Source of the DNA: Betaproteobacteria bacterium
GTDB lineage: Bacteria > Pseudomonadota > Gammaproteobacteria > Burkholderiales > Burkholderiaceae_D
Assembly: GCA_015655165.1 (NCBI GenBank)
Contig: JAATFN010000196.1
Location: 1-6,258 of the forward strand
DNA length: 6,258 bases
Direction: 5' to 3'
Position 1 is the stretch's first letter. The number at the start of each line of letters is the position of its first letter. Positions 1 to 6,152 of this stretch are shown here, in pieces. The notes under the pieces are model-generated. The model did no database searches, had not been told where the DNA came from, and worked only from the letters and a program-made list of their open reading frames with translations. A program made the position numbers and the translations under genes.

Positions 1-1182
1 ACGCCCGTAACGGTAGTTTTGTGTGACCTGCCAGTCATTATCGAATGTATGCTGGAATTCATACCCCAGCGACACCTGACTGCGTAGATAACGGTCATAA
101 TCTTTTTCACCGAAAGAGGTACTGCGGTCGATTTTGCCGTAGGGCGTATCAATCAGCGAGCCATAGCCAGGCATGAAACCGTTGGTCGGTTTGCCTTGGT
201 CTTTCTGGATACTCGTTAGCAAGGTCAGGTTCGTACGTGGTGTAATATCCCAGGTCAGACTTGGTGCCAGATAATAGTGATTCATATCGGTATTATGCTG
301 TGTACCGGCATCCTGGCGCACTTGTCCGACTAAGCGGTAACGTACCGAACCATCTTCACTGGCAAAGCCACTGTAGTCACCACTGATACCACGGGTGTTC
401 TGGGTTCCCAGAGTAAAATTGATTTCACCCTCCGGTGTCGCTTTCGGGCGTTTGGTAATCAGGTTGATCACACCACCGGATTCTGAAGAACCATACAGGA
501 AGGAGTTTGCACCCTTGGCGATTTCAACCTCTTCAACACCATACATATCAGGTACCCAGACAAAAAAGCCTGTTTTGGAGGTCGGCGTACCATCCACTGT
601 TAAAGAAGCATCAAAACCACGCACCTTGAACCAGTTGTCCTTGTTATCTTTACCATACAACTCGGTGAAAACACCAGCCTGATACTGTAATGCCTCGTCG
701 ACCTTACGTACCTGACGATCTGCTAAAAGAGCACCGTCAATCACTGCAAGTGTGCCTGGTGTATTGAACTGCACACCACCGACCTTGGCTGCGGAACCGA
801 CAACATTGATCGTACCGAGTTCAGTGGCCACCTGGGCAGGCGCAATACGCGACAGGGAGACGCTATTTCCCTGACGTTTAAACTGGATATTGGTATTGGC
901 CAGCAATTGTTGCAATGCCTGATCCGGTGTCAGGTTGCCCGATACCGCGGGGGCATTCAGACCTGACACAATCGATGGAGAATACATCAATTCCAGTGAA
1001 GCCTGGCTGGCTAACTGGACCAATGCATTTGCCAGTGGCTGGGCGGCGATATTGATTTGCGCCGGTGCTGTCTGAGCATAAGACAGTGACATCGGGGCGC
1101 TTAATGCAAACAGCACCGCGATTGCCAGAGTTGTCATACCGTTTACCGCTTTGGCATGCTGTGTGTATTGATCAGCACGCAT
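1..1182 (-). CDS. TonB-dependent siderophore receptor with N-terminal STN signalling domain (3' end cut by window edge)
   Basis: Outer-membrane receptor that imports a ferric siderophore using TonB/ExbBD energy and, through its STN domain, signals to a FecR-type regulator. The 394 visible residues read without a break: a signal peptide with hydrophobic core TLAIAVLFAL and likely cleavage after SYA (about residue 36); an STN domain at about 39-112; a TonB-box-like TINVVG at 124-129; a plug at about 135-247 including KVRGF and GGVINLITKRP; then the first barrel strands. The remaining barrel lies off the left edge. The stretch from FMPGYGSL to QNYRYG recalls hydroxamate receptors of the FhuA/FoxA/FhuE type, but the ligand class is a guess. 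The start is uncertain: ATG at 1182 is used, while in-frame GTG codons at 1203 (giving KKKLSI) and 1212 are alternatives, and none has a good ribosome site. The gene lies downstream of the sigma/FecR pair in the same direction, the usual arrangement for surface signalling. Confidence 0.93.
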   Translation of the reverse strand, partial: MRADQYTQHAKAVNGMTTLAIAVLFALSAPMSLSYAQTAPAQINIAAQPLANALVQLASQASLELMYSPSIVSGLNAPAVSGNLTPDQALQQLLANTNIQFKRQGNSVSLSRIAPAQVATELGTINVVGSAAKVGGVQFNTPGTLAVIDGALLADRQVRKVDEALQYQAGVFTELYGKDNKDNWFKVRGFDASLTVDGTPTSKTGFFVWVPDMYGVEEVEIAKGANSFLYGSSESGGVINLITKRPKATPEGEINFTLGTQNTRGISGDYSGFASEDGSVRYRLVGQVRQDAGTQHNTDMNHYYLAPSLTWDITPRTNLTLLTSIQKDQGKPTNGFMPGYGSLIDTPYGKIDRSTSFGEKDYDRYLRSQVSLGYEFQHTFDNDWQVTQNYRYGR

Positions 1183-1237
1183 TATTGATAGTTTTTTCTT
1201 CACGAAACCACTCACTCATTTCAGATTATGTCCATTT

Positions 1238-1252
1238 GACGCACACTGCGTC
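1238..1252. repeat. Perfect 6-bp inverted repeat in the receptor leader
   Basis: GACGCACACTGCGTC has two perfect 6-base arms around a 3-base centre. It lies between the candidate ECF -10 element and its spacer, 35 bases before the GTG at 1203. There is no following T-run, so it is not an intrinsic terminator. It could be an operator or a small hairpin; chance is also possible at this length. Confidence 0.4.
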
Positions 1253-1267
1253 TTTCACCATTTTTCC
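1238..1267 (-). promoter_or_regulatory. Possible ECF (FecI-type) promoter of the receptor gene
   Basis: On the minus strand GGAAAAAT (1267-1260) is followed 18 bases later by CGTC (1241-1238). Iron-starvation ECF promoters often have a GAAAT- or TAAAT-like -35 element and a CGT-type -10 element, so this is a candidate target for the sigma factor encoded nearby. Spacing is slightly longer than usual, and the motif is short enough to occur by chance. Confidence 0.22.
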
Positions 1268-1339
1268 AAAGGTGTCTCTCGAGGTTGACTGCAAGAAAAC
1301 ACCCCTTATTTATATAGAGTGTTCAATGCACAAAAATCC

Positions 1340-1358
1340 TGAATAATTCTCAATAATT
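1340..1358 (-). promoter_or_regulatory. Candidate Fur box before the TonB receptor gene
   Basis: Read on the minus strand the site is AATTATTGAGAATTATTCA. The run TGAGAATTATT agrees with the Fur consensus TGATAATCATT at 9 of 11 positions, and the T-to-G change matches the sigma-gene site. It covers the candidate -10 element at 1346-1351. Two such sites before two iron-signalling operons reinforce each other. Confidence 0.55.
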
Positions 1359-1373
1359 TTTTAGTTTAGTCAA
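1346..1373 (-). promoter_or_regulatory. Candidate housekeeping promoter upstream of the TonB receptor
   Basis: On the minus strand TTGACT (1373-1368, five of six) is followed after 16 bases by GAGAAT (1351-1346, four of six), with an A/T-rich spacer. It would give a transcript with a leader of roughly 135-160 bases before the receptor start. This suggests that the receptor has its own promoter in addition to any read-through from fecI/fecR. The -10 element is imperfect. Confidence 0.35.
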
Positions 1374-1442
1374 AATAGCGCCCTGATCAAGCCGTATCGA
1401 CGATCAAAAGTGGGCTACAAAACGAACAGGAAATAAAGGAAA

Positions 1443-2423
1443 TTAGCGTAATACGACTAAAGTGCTGCCGTCAGGCTGGGTTCGTACTGCCACTGGCGCA
1501 ATTTCCGGCAGCAAACGTAAAAAGGTGGCAGGATTGTCGATATTAAACACACCGGCGATACGCATTTTTGCGACAGCAGGATCGGTAATTGTGATGGGGT
1601 GAGTAATATAACGATTGATTTCACCAATCGCCGAGGATAACGGTGTATTGAAAAACACGACGCGCCCCTGATGCCACGCCAATACGGATGTTGCATCTGT
1701 TTTTTCAACAGCACCAGGCCCTGTTGTATCCGCCACAAACACCGTATCATTGGCTCCAAGAAGAACCTGGGCAGTTGTATCACCCTGCGTATGATTGACC
1801 TCGACGGAACCGGATATGACAGTCACACGTACATTGCCTGTATCCCGACGTACATTAAATTGCGTACCTGTCACACGTACTGTTGTCGCTCCTGTTTCAA
1901 CATAAAAAGGCCTGTTCGCATCTTTGGTCACTGTAAATGTTGCCTCACCCGAAGCCAGTGTGACAATGCGTTTGTTTTTGTACAAGCGCACGTTTAATTG
2001 CGTTGCTGTATTCATGGCAATCACCGACGCATCGGGTAATGTCACCTCGCGGCGCTGCCCCAACGCAGTCGTCAAGCTGTCGTCAAACTCCGGGAAGCCT
2101 GCCACCCATTTTGGTAAAACAACCGCACCAACACCGGCAGCACACACCGTACCCAATACCCATAATGTTCGACGTCGCCCGGTATGCAAAGGCTTATGTA
2201 CAGGCTCCTCGGTTAAAGCACGTAAACGTGTTACAGGTACTAATGTGGTCGCATTCCAGACACCTTGCAATACTCTGTAAGCACTGTCATTGGCCGGATC
2301 TTGTTTCCACGTTTGGAATTGCACACGCTCTTCTTCAGTCATCTGCCCGGAGCGCGCGCGCGCAAACCAGAATGCGGCAGCATCTTCGGCAGTGAACGAT
2401 TCAGGAGACATCGGTTGGTTCAT
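1443..2423 (-). CDS. FecR-family transmembrane sigma-factor regulator
   Basis: Inner-membrane regulator that holds and activates the neighbouring FecI-type sigma factor in response to the loaded receptor. The protein has 326 residues, close to the family norm of about 320. Domains: a cytoplasmic N-terminal DUF4880-type domain at about 12-57 with tryptophans at 19, 39 and 56; one membrane segment at about 86-103; a periplasmic FecR domain at about 118-212 (TLPDASVIAMNTATQLNV, LASGEATFTV, VRVTGTQFNV, VISGSVEV); and a C-terminal STN-like domain at about 250-325 (VVFFNTPLSSAIGEINRY) that should contact the receptor STN domain. Three arginines (83-85) precede the membrane segment. Gly186-Thr187 matches the position where FoxR/PupR-type relatives self-cleave. 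ATG at 2423 is chosen because it falls 28 bases after the sigma stop and starts at the domain; a start at 2525 would overlap the sigma gene by 74 bases and add an unrelated tail. It is probably co-transcribed with the sigma gene. Confidence 0.93.
   Translation of the reverse strand: MNQPMSPESFTAEDAAAFWFARARSGQMTEEERVQFQTWKQDPANDSAYRVLQGVWNATTLVPVTRLRALTEEPVHKPLHTGRRRTLWVLGTVCAAGVGAVVLPKWVAGFPEFDDSLTTALGQRREVTLPDASVIAMNTATQLNVRLYKNKRIVTLASGEATFTVTKDANRPFYVETGATTVRVTGTQFNVRRDTGNVRVTVISGSVEVNHTQGDTTAQVLLGANDTVFVADTTGPGAVEKTDATSVLAWHQGRVVFFNTPLSSAIGEINRYITHPITITDPAVAKMRIAGVFNIDNPATFLRLLPEIAPVAVRTQPDGSTLVVLR
2352..2363. repeat. (GC)6 dinucleotide tract inside the FecR-type gene
   Basis: Twelve alternating G/C bases encode Ala-Arg-Ala-Arg (residues 21-24) in the cytoplasmic sigma-binding domain. 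Loss or gain of one unit would shift the frame and remove nearly all of the regulator. The tract is short compared with known phase-variable repeats, so this is recorded as a simple repeat only. Confidence 0.6.
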
Positions 2424-2451
2424 GGCGTGTATTTCAGGCTCTTGGCATAGA

Positions 2452-2964
2452 TTAAAGCTGGCTGGAGTCAAACTCACGTAAGGATTGGCGCAAATGGCGC
2501 AAAGCCTGCATGATATACCTTTCAATACTATTGATCGAAAGATTTAACCGTTGTGCAATTTCTGCCTGAGAATACCCTTCCAGACGATGCCAGATATAAG
2601 CCTGACGACATTTTAACGGTAATTGTGCCAATGCTTTTTCCATTGCTTCGGCAAGCTTGGTCGCACGAATACTGCTTTCGGGGTCTTGCAACAGCGGATG
2701 GTCTTCTTCTGCCAGATCGTCCAATGAGACAAATTGGTCATGGTGATGACGACGCACTTTTCCCATCAAACTGTTCTGGCTTGCCTGATACAGATAGGCG
2801 TTGGGATTGTCGATATCGCTTTGTGTGTTTTTAACTATACCCATGACAGCATCTTGTACCGCGTCCTCGGCATCCTGCACATTGGGATGCCGTTTTGCCC
2901 ACGCCCCAAGCATCCCGCGATAATACGCGAGCCAGCTTTTTTCCAATAGAAAGGGACGAGACAT
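2452..2964 (-). CDS. FecI-type ECF RNA polymerase sigma factor (iron-starvation class)
   Basis: Alternative sigma factor of the iron-starvation ECF class, predicted to direct RNA polymerase to the receptor promoter when the surface-signalling pathway is on. Its 170 residues have the normal two-domain ECF layout. Region 2 spans about 9-74, with DAEDAVQDAVMGIVKN and NPNAYLYQASQN, which bind core enzyme and the -10 element. A linker follows at about 75-105. Region 4 spans about 106-158, with LPLKCRQAYIWHRLEGYSQAEIAQRLNLS and IERYIMQALRHLR; its helix-turn-helix at about 131-152 should read the -35 element. The ATG at 2964 begins the expected N-terminus, but only pyrimidine-rich sequence precedes it and no Shine-Dalgarno motif is visible. 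The next gene is the FecR-type partner, 28 bases downstream. A promoter with an internal Fur-like box lies immediately upstream. The family assignment is firm; which of the many FecI-like sigma factors it corresponds to is not. Confidence 0.93.
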   Translation of the reverse strand: MSRPFLLEKSWLAYYRGMLGAWAKRHPNVQDAEDAVQDAVMGIVKNTQSDIDNPNAYLYQASQNSLMGKVRRHHHDQFVSLDDLAEEDHPLLQDPESSIRATKLAEAMEKALAQLPLKCRQAYIWHRLEGYSQAEIAQRLNLSINSIERYIMQALRHLRQSLREFDSSQL

Positions 2965-2980
2965 AAAGGTACAACATCAA

Positions 2981-3009
2981 TCTATAAATGAGAATCGTTT
3001 AATTGTGAA
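2981..3009 (-). promoter_or_regulatory. Candidate housekeeping promoter of the sigma/FecR operon
   Basis: On the minus strand TTCACA (3009-3004, five of six matches to the -35 consensus) is separated by exactly 17 bases from TATAGA (2986-2981, four of six matches to the -10 consensus). Transcription would start about 7 bases further on, leaving only about 10 bases before the sigma ATG. That fits the lack of a ribosome binding site there. A Fur-like box fills the spacer. The promoter is predicted by eye only. Confidence 0.45.
2984..3002 (+). promoter_or_regulatory. Candidate Fur box before the sigma-factor gene
   Basis: The core AATGAGAATCGTTT (2987-3000) matches 11 of the 14 central positions of the classical Fur box (AATGATAATCATTA), with TGAGAAT as a strong left half. 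It lies between the candidate -35 and -10 elements of the sigma promoter, where Fe(II)-Fur binding would block RNA polymerase. Iron-repressed transcription is the rule for FecI-type sigma genes, so context supports the call; outer positions match poorly. Confidence 0.55.
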
Positions 3010-3051
3010 GCATACAGCACTTTTAATCAAATTGTGTACTTTGCTGTAAAA

Positions 3052-4647
3052 CTACTCTACATCGACTGTGGGTACCTTTTTAGCGCCGAGTTTGATCAAT
3101 GGCATATAACGCACTATCCAGAAACTGATGATACATACCACCACCAACAATGCGATACCGCTGTGAATGGCCGCTACCAATGCCGTGCGCGCCTCTTCCA
3201 GTAAAAGCGAGCCATTTTGACCAACCTTGAGCATTTGTGCCAATAAAACCGACTGGATGTCGTGATTGACCAGTACATCCGGATCACTCAGTTCTTTTAC
3301 CCACTGCGATGCATGCTGCCTCTCTAAAGCCTGCTCCACACCACTTGTATACAAACGGTTAATCAACACACCACAAATAGCAGTGCCCAACATGCCGCCG
3401 ATCATACGCAACGATTGCAGCAATGCTGTGGCAATACCCAAATATTCGCGTGCTGCAGTTTGCTGGGTAAATACGGTCAAGTTCGGCATTACAAGACCCA
3501 AACCCAACCCCCCTGTCAACATGACAAACAACGTAAACAAATACGATGTATCACGCTCTAGCATCATGACACCCAAACAGCATACAGCGAGTAATATCAC
3601 CCCGGCATAAAGCATCCTATTCGGGTTACGAAGACGCACCACAATACGGCTGTTGAAGATACTGGCTACGGTAATACAGACAACTAGTGGCGTAATCAAC
3701 ACACCAGCTTCCCGTGGCGACAGACCAAAGCCTGCCTGAAATAGTAATGGCGTATACATCAGCAAACCAAACATCACAAAACCCAGCAGCAAAGACAAGA
3801 TAAACAGGACTGCAATCGGTTTGTGTCGCAACATATCGATTGGTACGATGGGCTGCTCGACAACTTGCTCCCATTTCCACAACACGAAAAATCCACCCAC
3901 TGTCACCACAAACAACATGATCACCCAAGTCGATAAACCTTCTTTGGGTAGCATTTCCACAAGTAACTGCAGACTGCCCAAAGCCACAGCAATCAATACG
4001 GCGCCAAACCAGTCAATTTTGATTGTACCGGTATGCGTATTGTGTCGGATATAGGGCAAAAAACGCCAGACAAAAAACAACGACAAAAGTCCAATAGGTA
4101 AATTGACAAAGAACACCCAGCGCCAACCCCATGATTCAGTTAAAAAACCACCTAAAGAAGGTCCAACTGCATTACCAATACCGTAACCGACACTCATCAC
4201 AACCTGCCAGCGCAGACGTAGTTTCGCGTCGGGGAATAAATCGGCAATACTGGCAAATGCGGTTCCGACAAGCATGCCGCCTCCGATCCCCTGCAATGCA
4301 CGGGCCAACACAAGAAACAGCATGCTATTTGCTGCACCACACAGTAAAGAGGCTGTGGTAAAAAGAATAATGGAGGCAATGACAAATGGTTTGCGCCCGA
4401 AGTAGTCCCCGAGGCGCCCGAAAATCGGCACGGTGATTACAGACGTTAACAAATAGGAAGTCGCCACCCACGCATACAGATCGAATCCTCGCAACTCAGC
4501 CACAATCGTCGGCATGGCAGTTCCTACCACTGTTTGATCGAGTGCGACTAGCATCGTCACAAAACACACACCCAGCATAGCCAGTAAGGATGCCCTAAAC
4601 GGTAAAACCTGCCCCTCGGAATGAGGAGCCTCTTGACGCGGTACCAT
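3052..4647 (-). CDS. DHA2-family (14-TMS, EmrB/QacA-type) MFS efflux transporter
   Basis: Inner-membrane proton-driven exporter of the major facilitator superfamily. At 531 residues it matches the 14-helix DHA2 subfamily. Visible motifs: LDQTVVGTAMPTI at 36-48 (motif D1 of TMS1), GRLGDYFGRKP at 77-87 (motif A), GIGGGM at 120-125, GPSLGG at 162-167 (antiporter motif C) and WRWVFFVNLPIG at 175-186. Hydrophobic segments continue to 493-512. A hydrophilic stretch at about 433-490 precedes the last helix, and the C-terminal tail is basic. The gene follows pmbA by 80 bases and precedes the sigma gene by 87 bases, all in one direction. Its substrate cannot be read from sequence. A multidrug role is the family default; siderophore export is possible because it adjoins an iron-signalling module and MFS pumps such as Bordetella AlcS export siderophores, but AlcS homology is not claimed. 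The ATG at 4647 has only an A-rich leader before it. Confidence 0.93.
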   Translation of the reverse strand: MVPRQEAPHSEGQVLPFRASLLAMLGVCFVTMLVALDQTVVGTAMPTIVAELRGFDLYAWVATSYLLTSVITVPIFGRLGDYFGRKPFVIASIILFTTASLLCGAANSMLFLVLARALQGIGGGMLVGTAFASIADLFPDAKLRLRWQVVMSVGYGIGNAVGPSLGGFLTESWGWRWVFFVNLPIGLLSLFFVWRFLPYIRHNTHTGTIKIDWFGAVLIAVALGSLQLLVEMLPKEGLSTWVIMLFVVTVGGFFVLWKWEQVVEQPIVPIDMLRHKPIAVLFILSLLLGFVMFGLLMYTPLLFQAGFGLSPREAGVLITPLVVCITVASIFNSRIVVRLRNPNRMLYAGVILLAVCCLGVMMLERDTSYLFTLFVMLTGGLGLGLVMPNLTVFTQQTAAREYLGIATALLQSLRMIGGMLGTAICGVLINRLYTSGVEQALERQHASQWVKELSDPDVLVNHDIQSVLLAQMLKVGQNGSLLLEEARTALVAAIHSGIALLVVVCIISFWIVRYMPLIKLGAKKVPTVDVE

Positions 4648-4699
4648 CTTTTTTACTTTCTGCCCGAATACTTCTTTGACGGCTTATCTTGATGTCTTC

Positions 4700-4708
4700 A
4701 TTTTAACA
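4700..4708 (-). promoter_or_regulatory. Possible extended -10 promoter element for the MFS gene
   Basis: In the 80-base gap after pmbA, the minus strand carries TGTTAAAAT, an extended -10 element (TGn followed by TAAAAT, five of six matches) about 53 bases before the MFS start. No convincing -35 is present. It suggests that the pump may not depend on read-through from pmbA. No terminator hairpin is visible in the gap. Confidence 0.28.
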
Positions 4709-4727
4709 AGTGCAAGGAAAATCAACA

Positions 4728-6092
4728 TCAACCACCAGCGATTGTCATGCTTTCAATCAGAATTGAACCTGTTTCCTTGGTACCACGAATCAACGTATCG
4801 TTACCAATGCCAATAATCTGTGCCAGCATGTCTTTCATATTGCCGGCAATCGTGATTTCCTCGACCGGGTACTGGATCACGCCCTTCTCGACCCAATAGC
4901 CCGAAGCACCGCGCGAGTAATCTCCGGTGACATAGTTGACGCCTTGTCCCATCAATTCGGTCACCAGCAAACCTGTACCCATTTTCTCCAGCATACCTTT
5001 AAAGGTGTCGGCTGCAGTCGTCAGTGACGACGTCAATGTCAGATTATGCGAACCACCTGCATTACCGGTCGTTTGCATGCCCAGTTTGCGTGCCGAATAG
5101 CTTGAGAGGAAATAGCCCTGCACCACCCCGTCTTTGACCACATCGCGACGATGGGTTTTAACCCCCTCGTCGTCAAAGGGGGCAGAGCCCACAGCACCGA
5201 TGACATGCGGGTCTTCCAGTAACTGGATATGTGGTGCAAAGACCTGTTTACCCAACGTATCCAGCAAAAATGTGGATTTACGGTATAACGCACCACCTGA
5301 TACTGCCTGAACAAACGCACCTAAGATACCTGCTGCCAACGGTGCTTCAAACAGCACCTGGCACTTGCGGGTGCTTAATTTTCTGGCATTCAAACGCGCT
5401 AAGGCACGTTCTGCCGCATAGCGGCCGATTGACTCGGGAGATGCCAGCTTTTTAGGGTCGCGTGCCGATGAATACCAGTCATCACGTTGCATATTGGCGC
5501 CCTTGCCTGCAATGGGCGCAACCGAAATCGTATGCCGGGAAAACGGATAACCACCAATAAAACCGCGGGAATTGGCCGATACAAAGTGTGATTGCTGGGC
5601 GTAAACCCCTGCACCTTCACTGTTGGTAATGCGTTTATCGACGGCAAATGCAGCATCTTCACAGCGTGTGGCTAAAACTACCGCCTCCTCTGTGGTGATG
5701 TCCCATGGCGTATAAAGCTGCAAATCACGGGGATTTTTTTCCAGTTGATCTTCATCTGCCAAGCCTGCACAATCGTCAACCGAGGTAAATTTGGCAATAT
5801 TGTAGGCAGCCTCAACCGTTTCTTTTAACGATTGTTGAGAAAAATCCGACGTACTGGCATTACCCCGACGGACGTTCCTGCCTTCGCCCAGGTAAACGAC
5901 AACCCCGATACCCTTGTCGCGGTTTTGCTCGATAGTCTCGATACTGCCCTTTCTGACCGCCACAGACAGGCCACATCCTTCACTGATATCTACTGCGGCA
6001 TCAGTCGCTCCCTGTTCGCGGGCATACCGCAACACATCCTGCGCCAATTGTTTTAATTGGTCCTGACTGTAGGTAAATATACTATCGCTCAT
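4728..6092 (-). CDS. pmbA: PmbA/TldE subunit of the TldD/E metalloprotease
   Basis: Cytoplasmic partner of TldD. In E. coli the TldD/TldE complex degrades unfolded peptides, including CcdA, and completes leader removal from microcin B17. The protein has 454 residues against 450 in E. coli. The N-terminal U62/TldD-like part at about 10-110 includes VAVRKGSIETIEQNRDKGIG. The C-terminal part carries SAPFDDEG (303-310), GVNYVTGDYSRGASGYW (384-400), PVEEITIAGNMKDM (409-422) and ends in MTIAGG, all typical of PmbA. No HExxxH zinc motif is present, as expected, since that lies in TldD; no tldD lies in the window. The gene is divergent from darP across 60 bases, an arrangement seen in many gamma- and betaproteobacteria. 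The ATG at 6092 gives the expected N-terminus; no Shine-Dalgarno sequence precedes it. No peptide precursor that could be its dedicated substrate was found nearby. Confidence 0.96.
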   Translation of the reverse strand: MSDSIFTYSQDQLKQLAQDVLRYAREQGATDAAVDISEGCGLSVAVRKGSIETIEQNRDKGIGVVVYLGEGRNVRRGNASTSDFSQQSLKETVEAAYNIAKFTSVDDCAGLADEDQLEKNPRDLQLYTPWDITTEEAVVLATRCEDAAFAVDKRITNSEGAGVYAQQSHFVSANSRGFIGGYPFSRHTISVAPIAGKGANMQRDDWYSSARDPKKLASPESIGRYAAERALARLNARKLSTRKCQVLFEAPLAAGILGAFVQAVSGGALYRKSTFLLDTLGKQVFAPHIQLLEDPHVIGAVGSAPFDDEGVKTHRRDVVKDGVVQGYFLSSYSARKLGMQTTGNAGGSHNLTLTSSLTTAADTFKGMLEKMGTGLLVTELMGQGVNYVTGDYSRGASGYWVEKGVIQYPVEEITIAGNMKDMLAQIIGIGNDTLIRGTKETGSILIESMTIAGG

Positions 6093-6152
6093 AGAGGTGT
6101 TTTTTTCTGTAGTCGTATAAAACGGTTATGATAGCAGTCGTTTAGCTTTTTT
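6093..6152. promoter_or_regulatory. Divergent pmbA-darP promoter region
   Basis: This 60-base gap must hold the start signals for both genes. On the plus strand TATGAT (6127-6132, five of six matches to the -10 consensus) lies 20 bases before the darP ATG. The overlapping minus-strand TATCAT (6131-6126) could serve pmbA. No good -35 hexamer was found for either, so the exact elements are uncertain. Confidence 0.4.

Noticed and set aside
395..682. Plus-strand 95-codon open frame opposite the receptor gene
   Set aside because: It lies wholly antisense to the well-conserved plug domain and shows no recognisable domain.
1267..1312. GGTGT/ACACC arms as a terminator after the FecR-type gene
   Set aside because: Only five paired bases with a long loop and no adjoining T-run in the needed direction.
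1065..1346. Plus-strand 93-codon frame across the receptor start and intergenic region
   Set aside because: It overlaps the receptor signal-peptide coding and promoter region, and its composition and sequence look non-coding.
1384..1406. TGATC/GATCA imperfect inverted repeat downstream of the FecR-type gene
   Set aside because: Short 5-base arms around a 13-base centre with no T-run; expected by chance.
1671..2481. Several plus-strand frames opposite the FecR-type gene
   Set aside because: These are shadows of a gene with clear family domains; their cysteine/histidine-rich translations are typical of antisense frames.
2424..2525. Longer FecR-type start giving 34 extra residues
   Set aside because: The extension is the out-of-frame reading of the end of the sigma gene and resembles no FecR N-terminus.
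4728..6092. A catalytic zinc protease active site in the PmbA protein
   Set aside because: No HExxxH motif is present; this is the TldE-type subunit, whose partner TldD carries the metal site.
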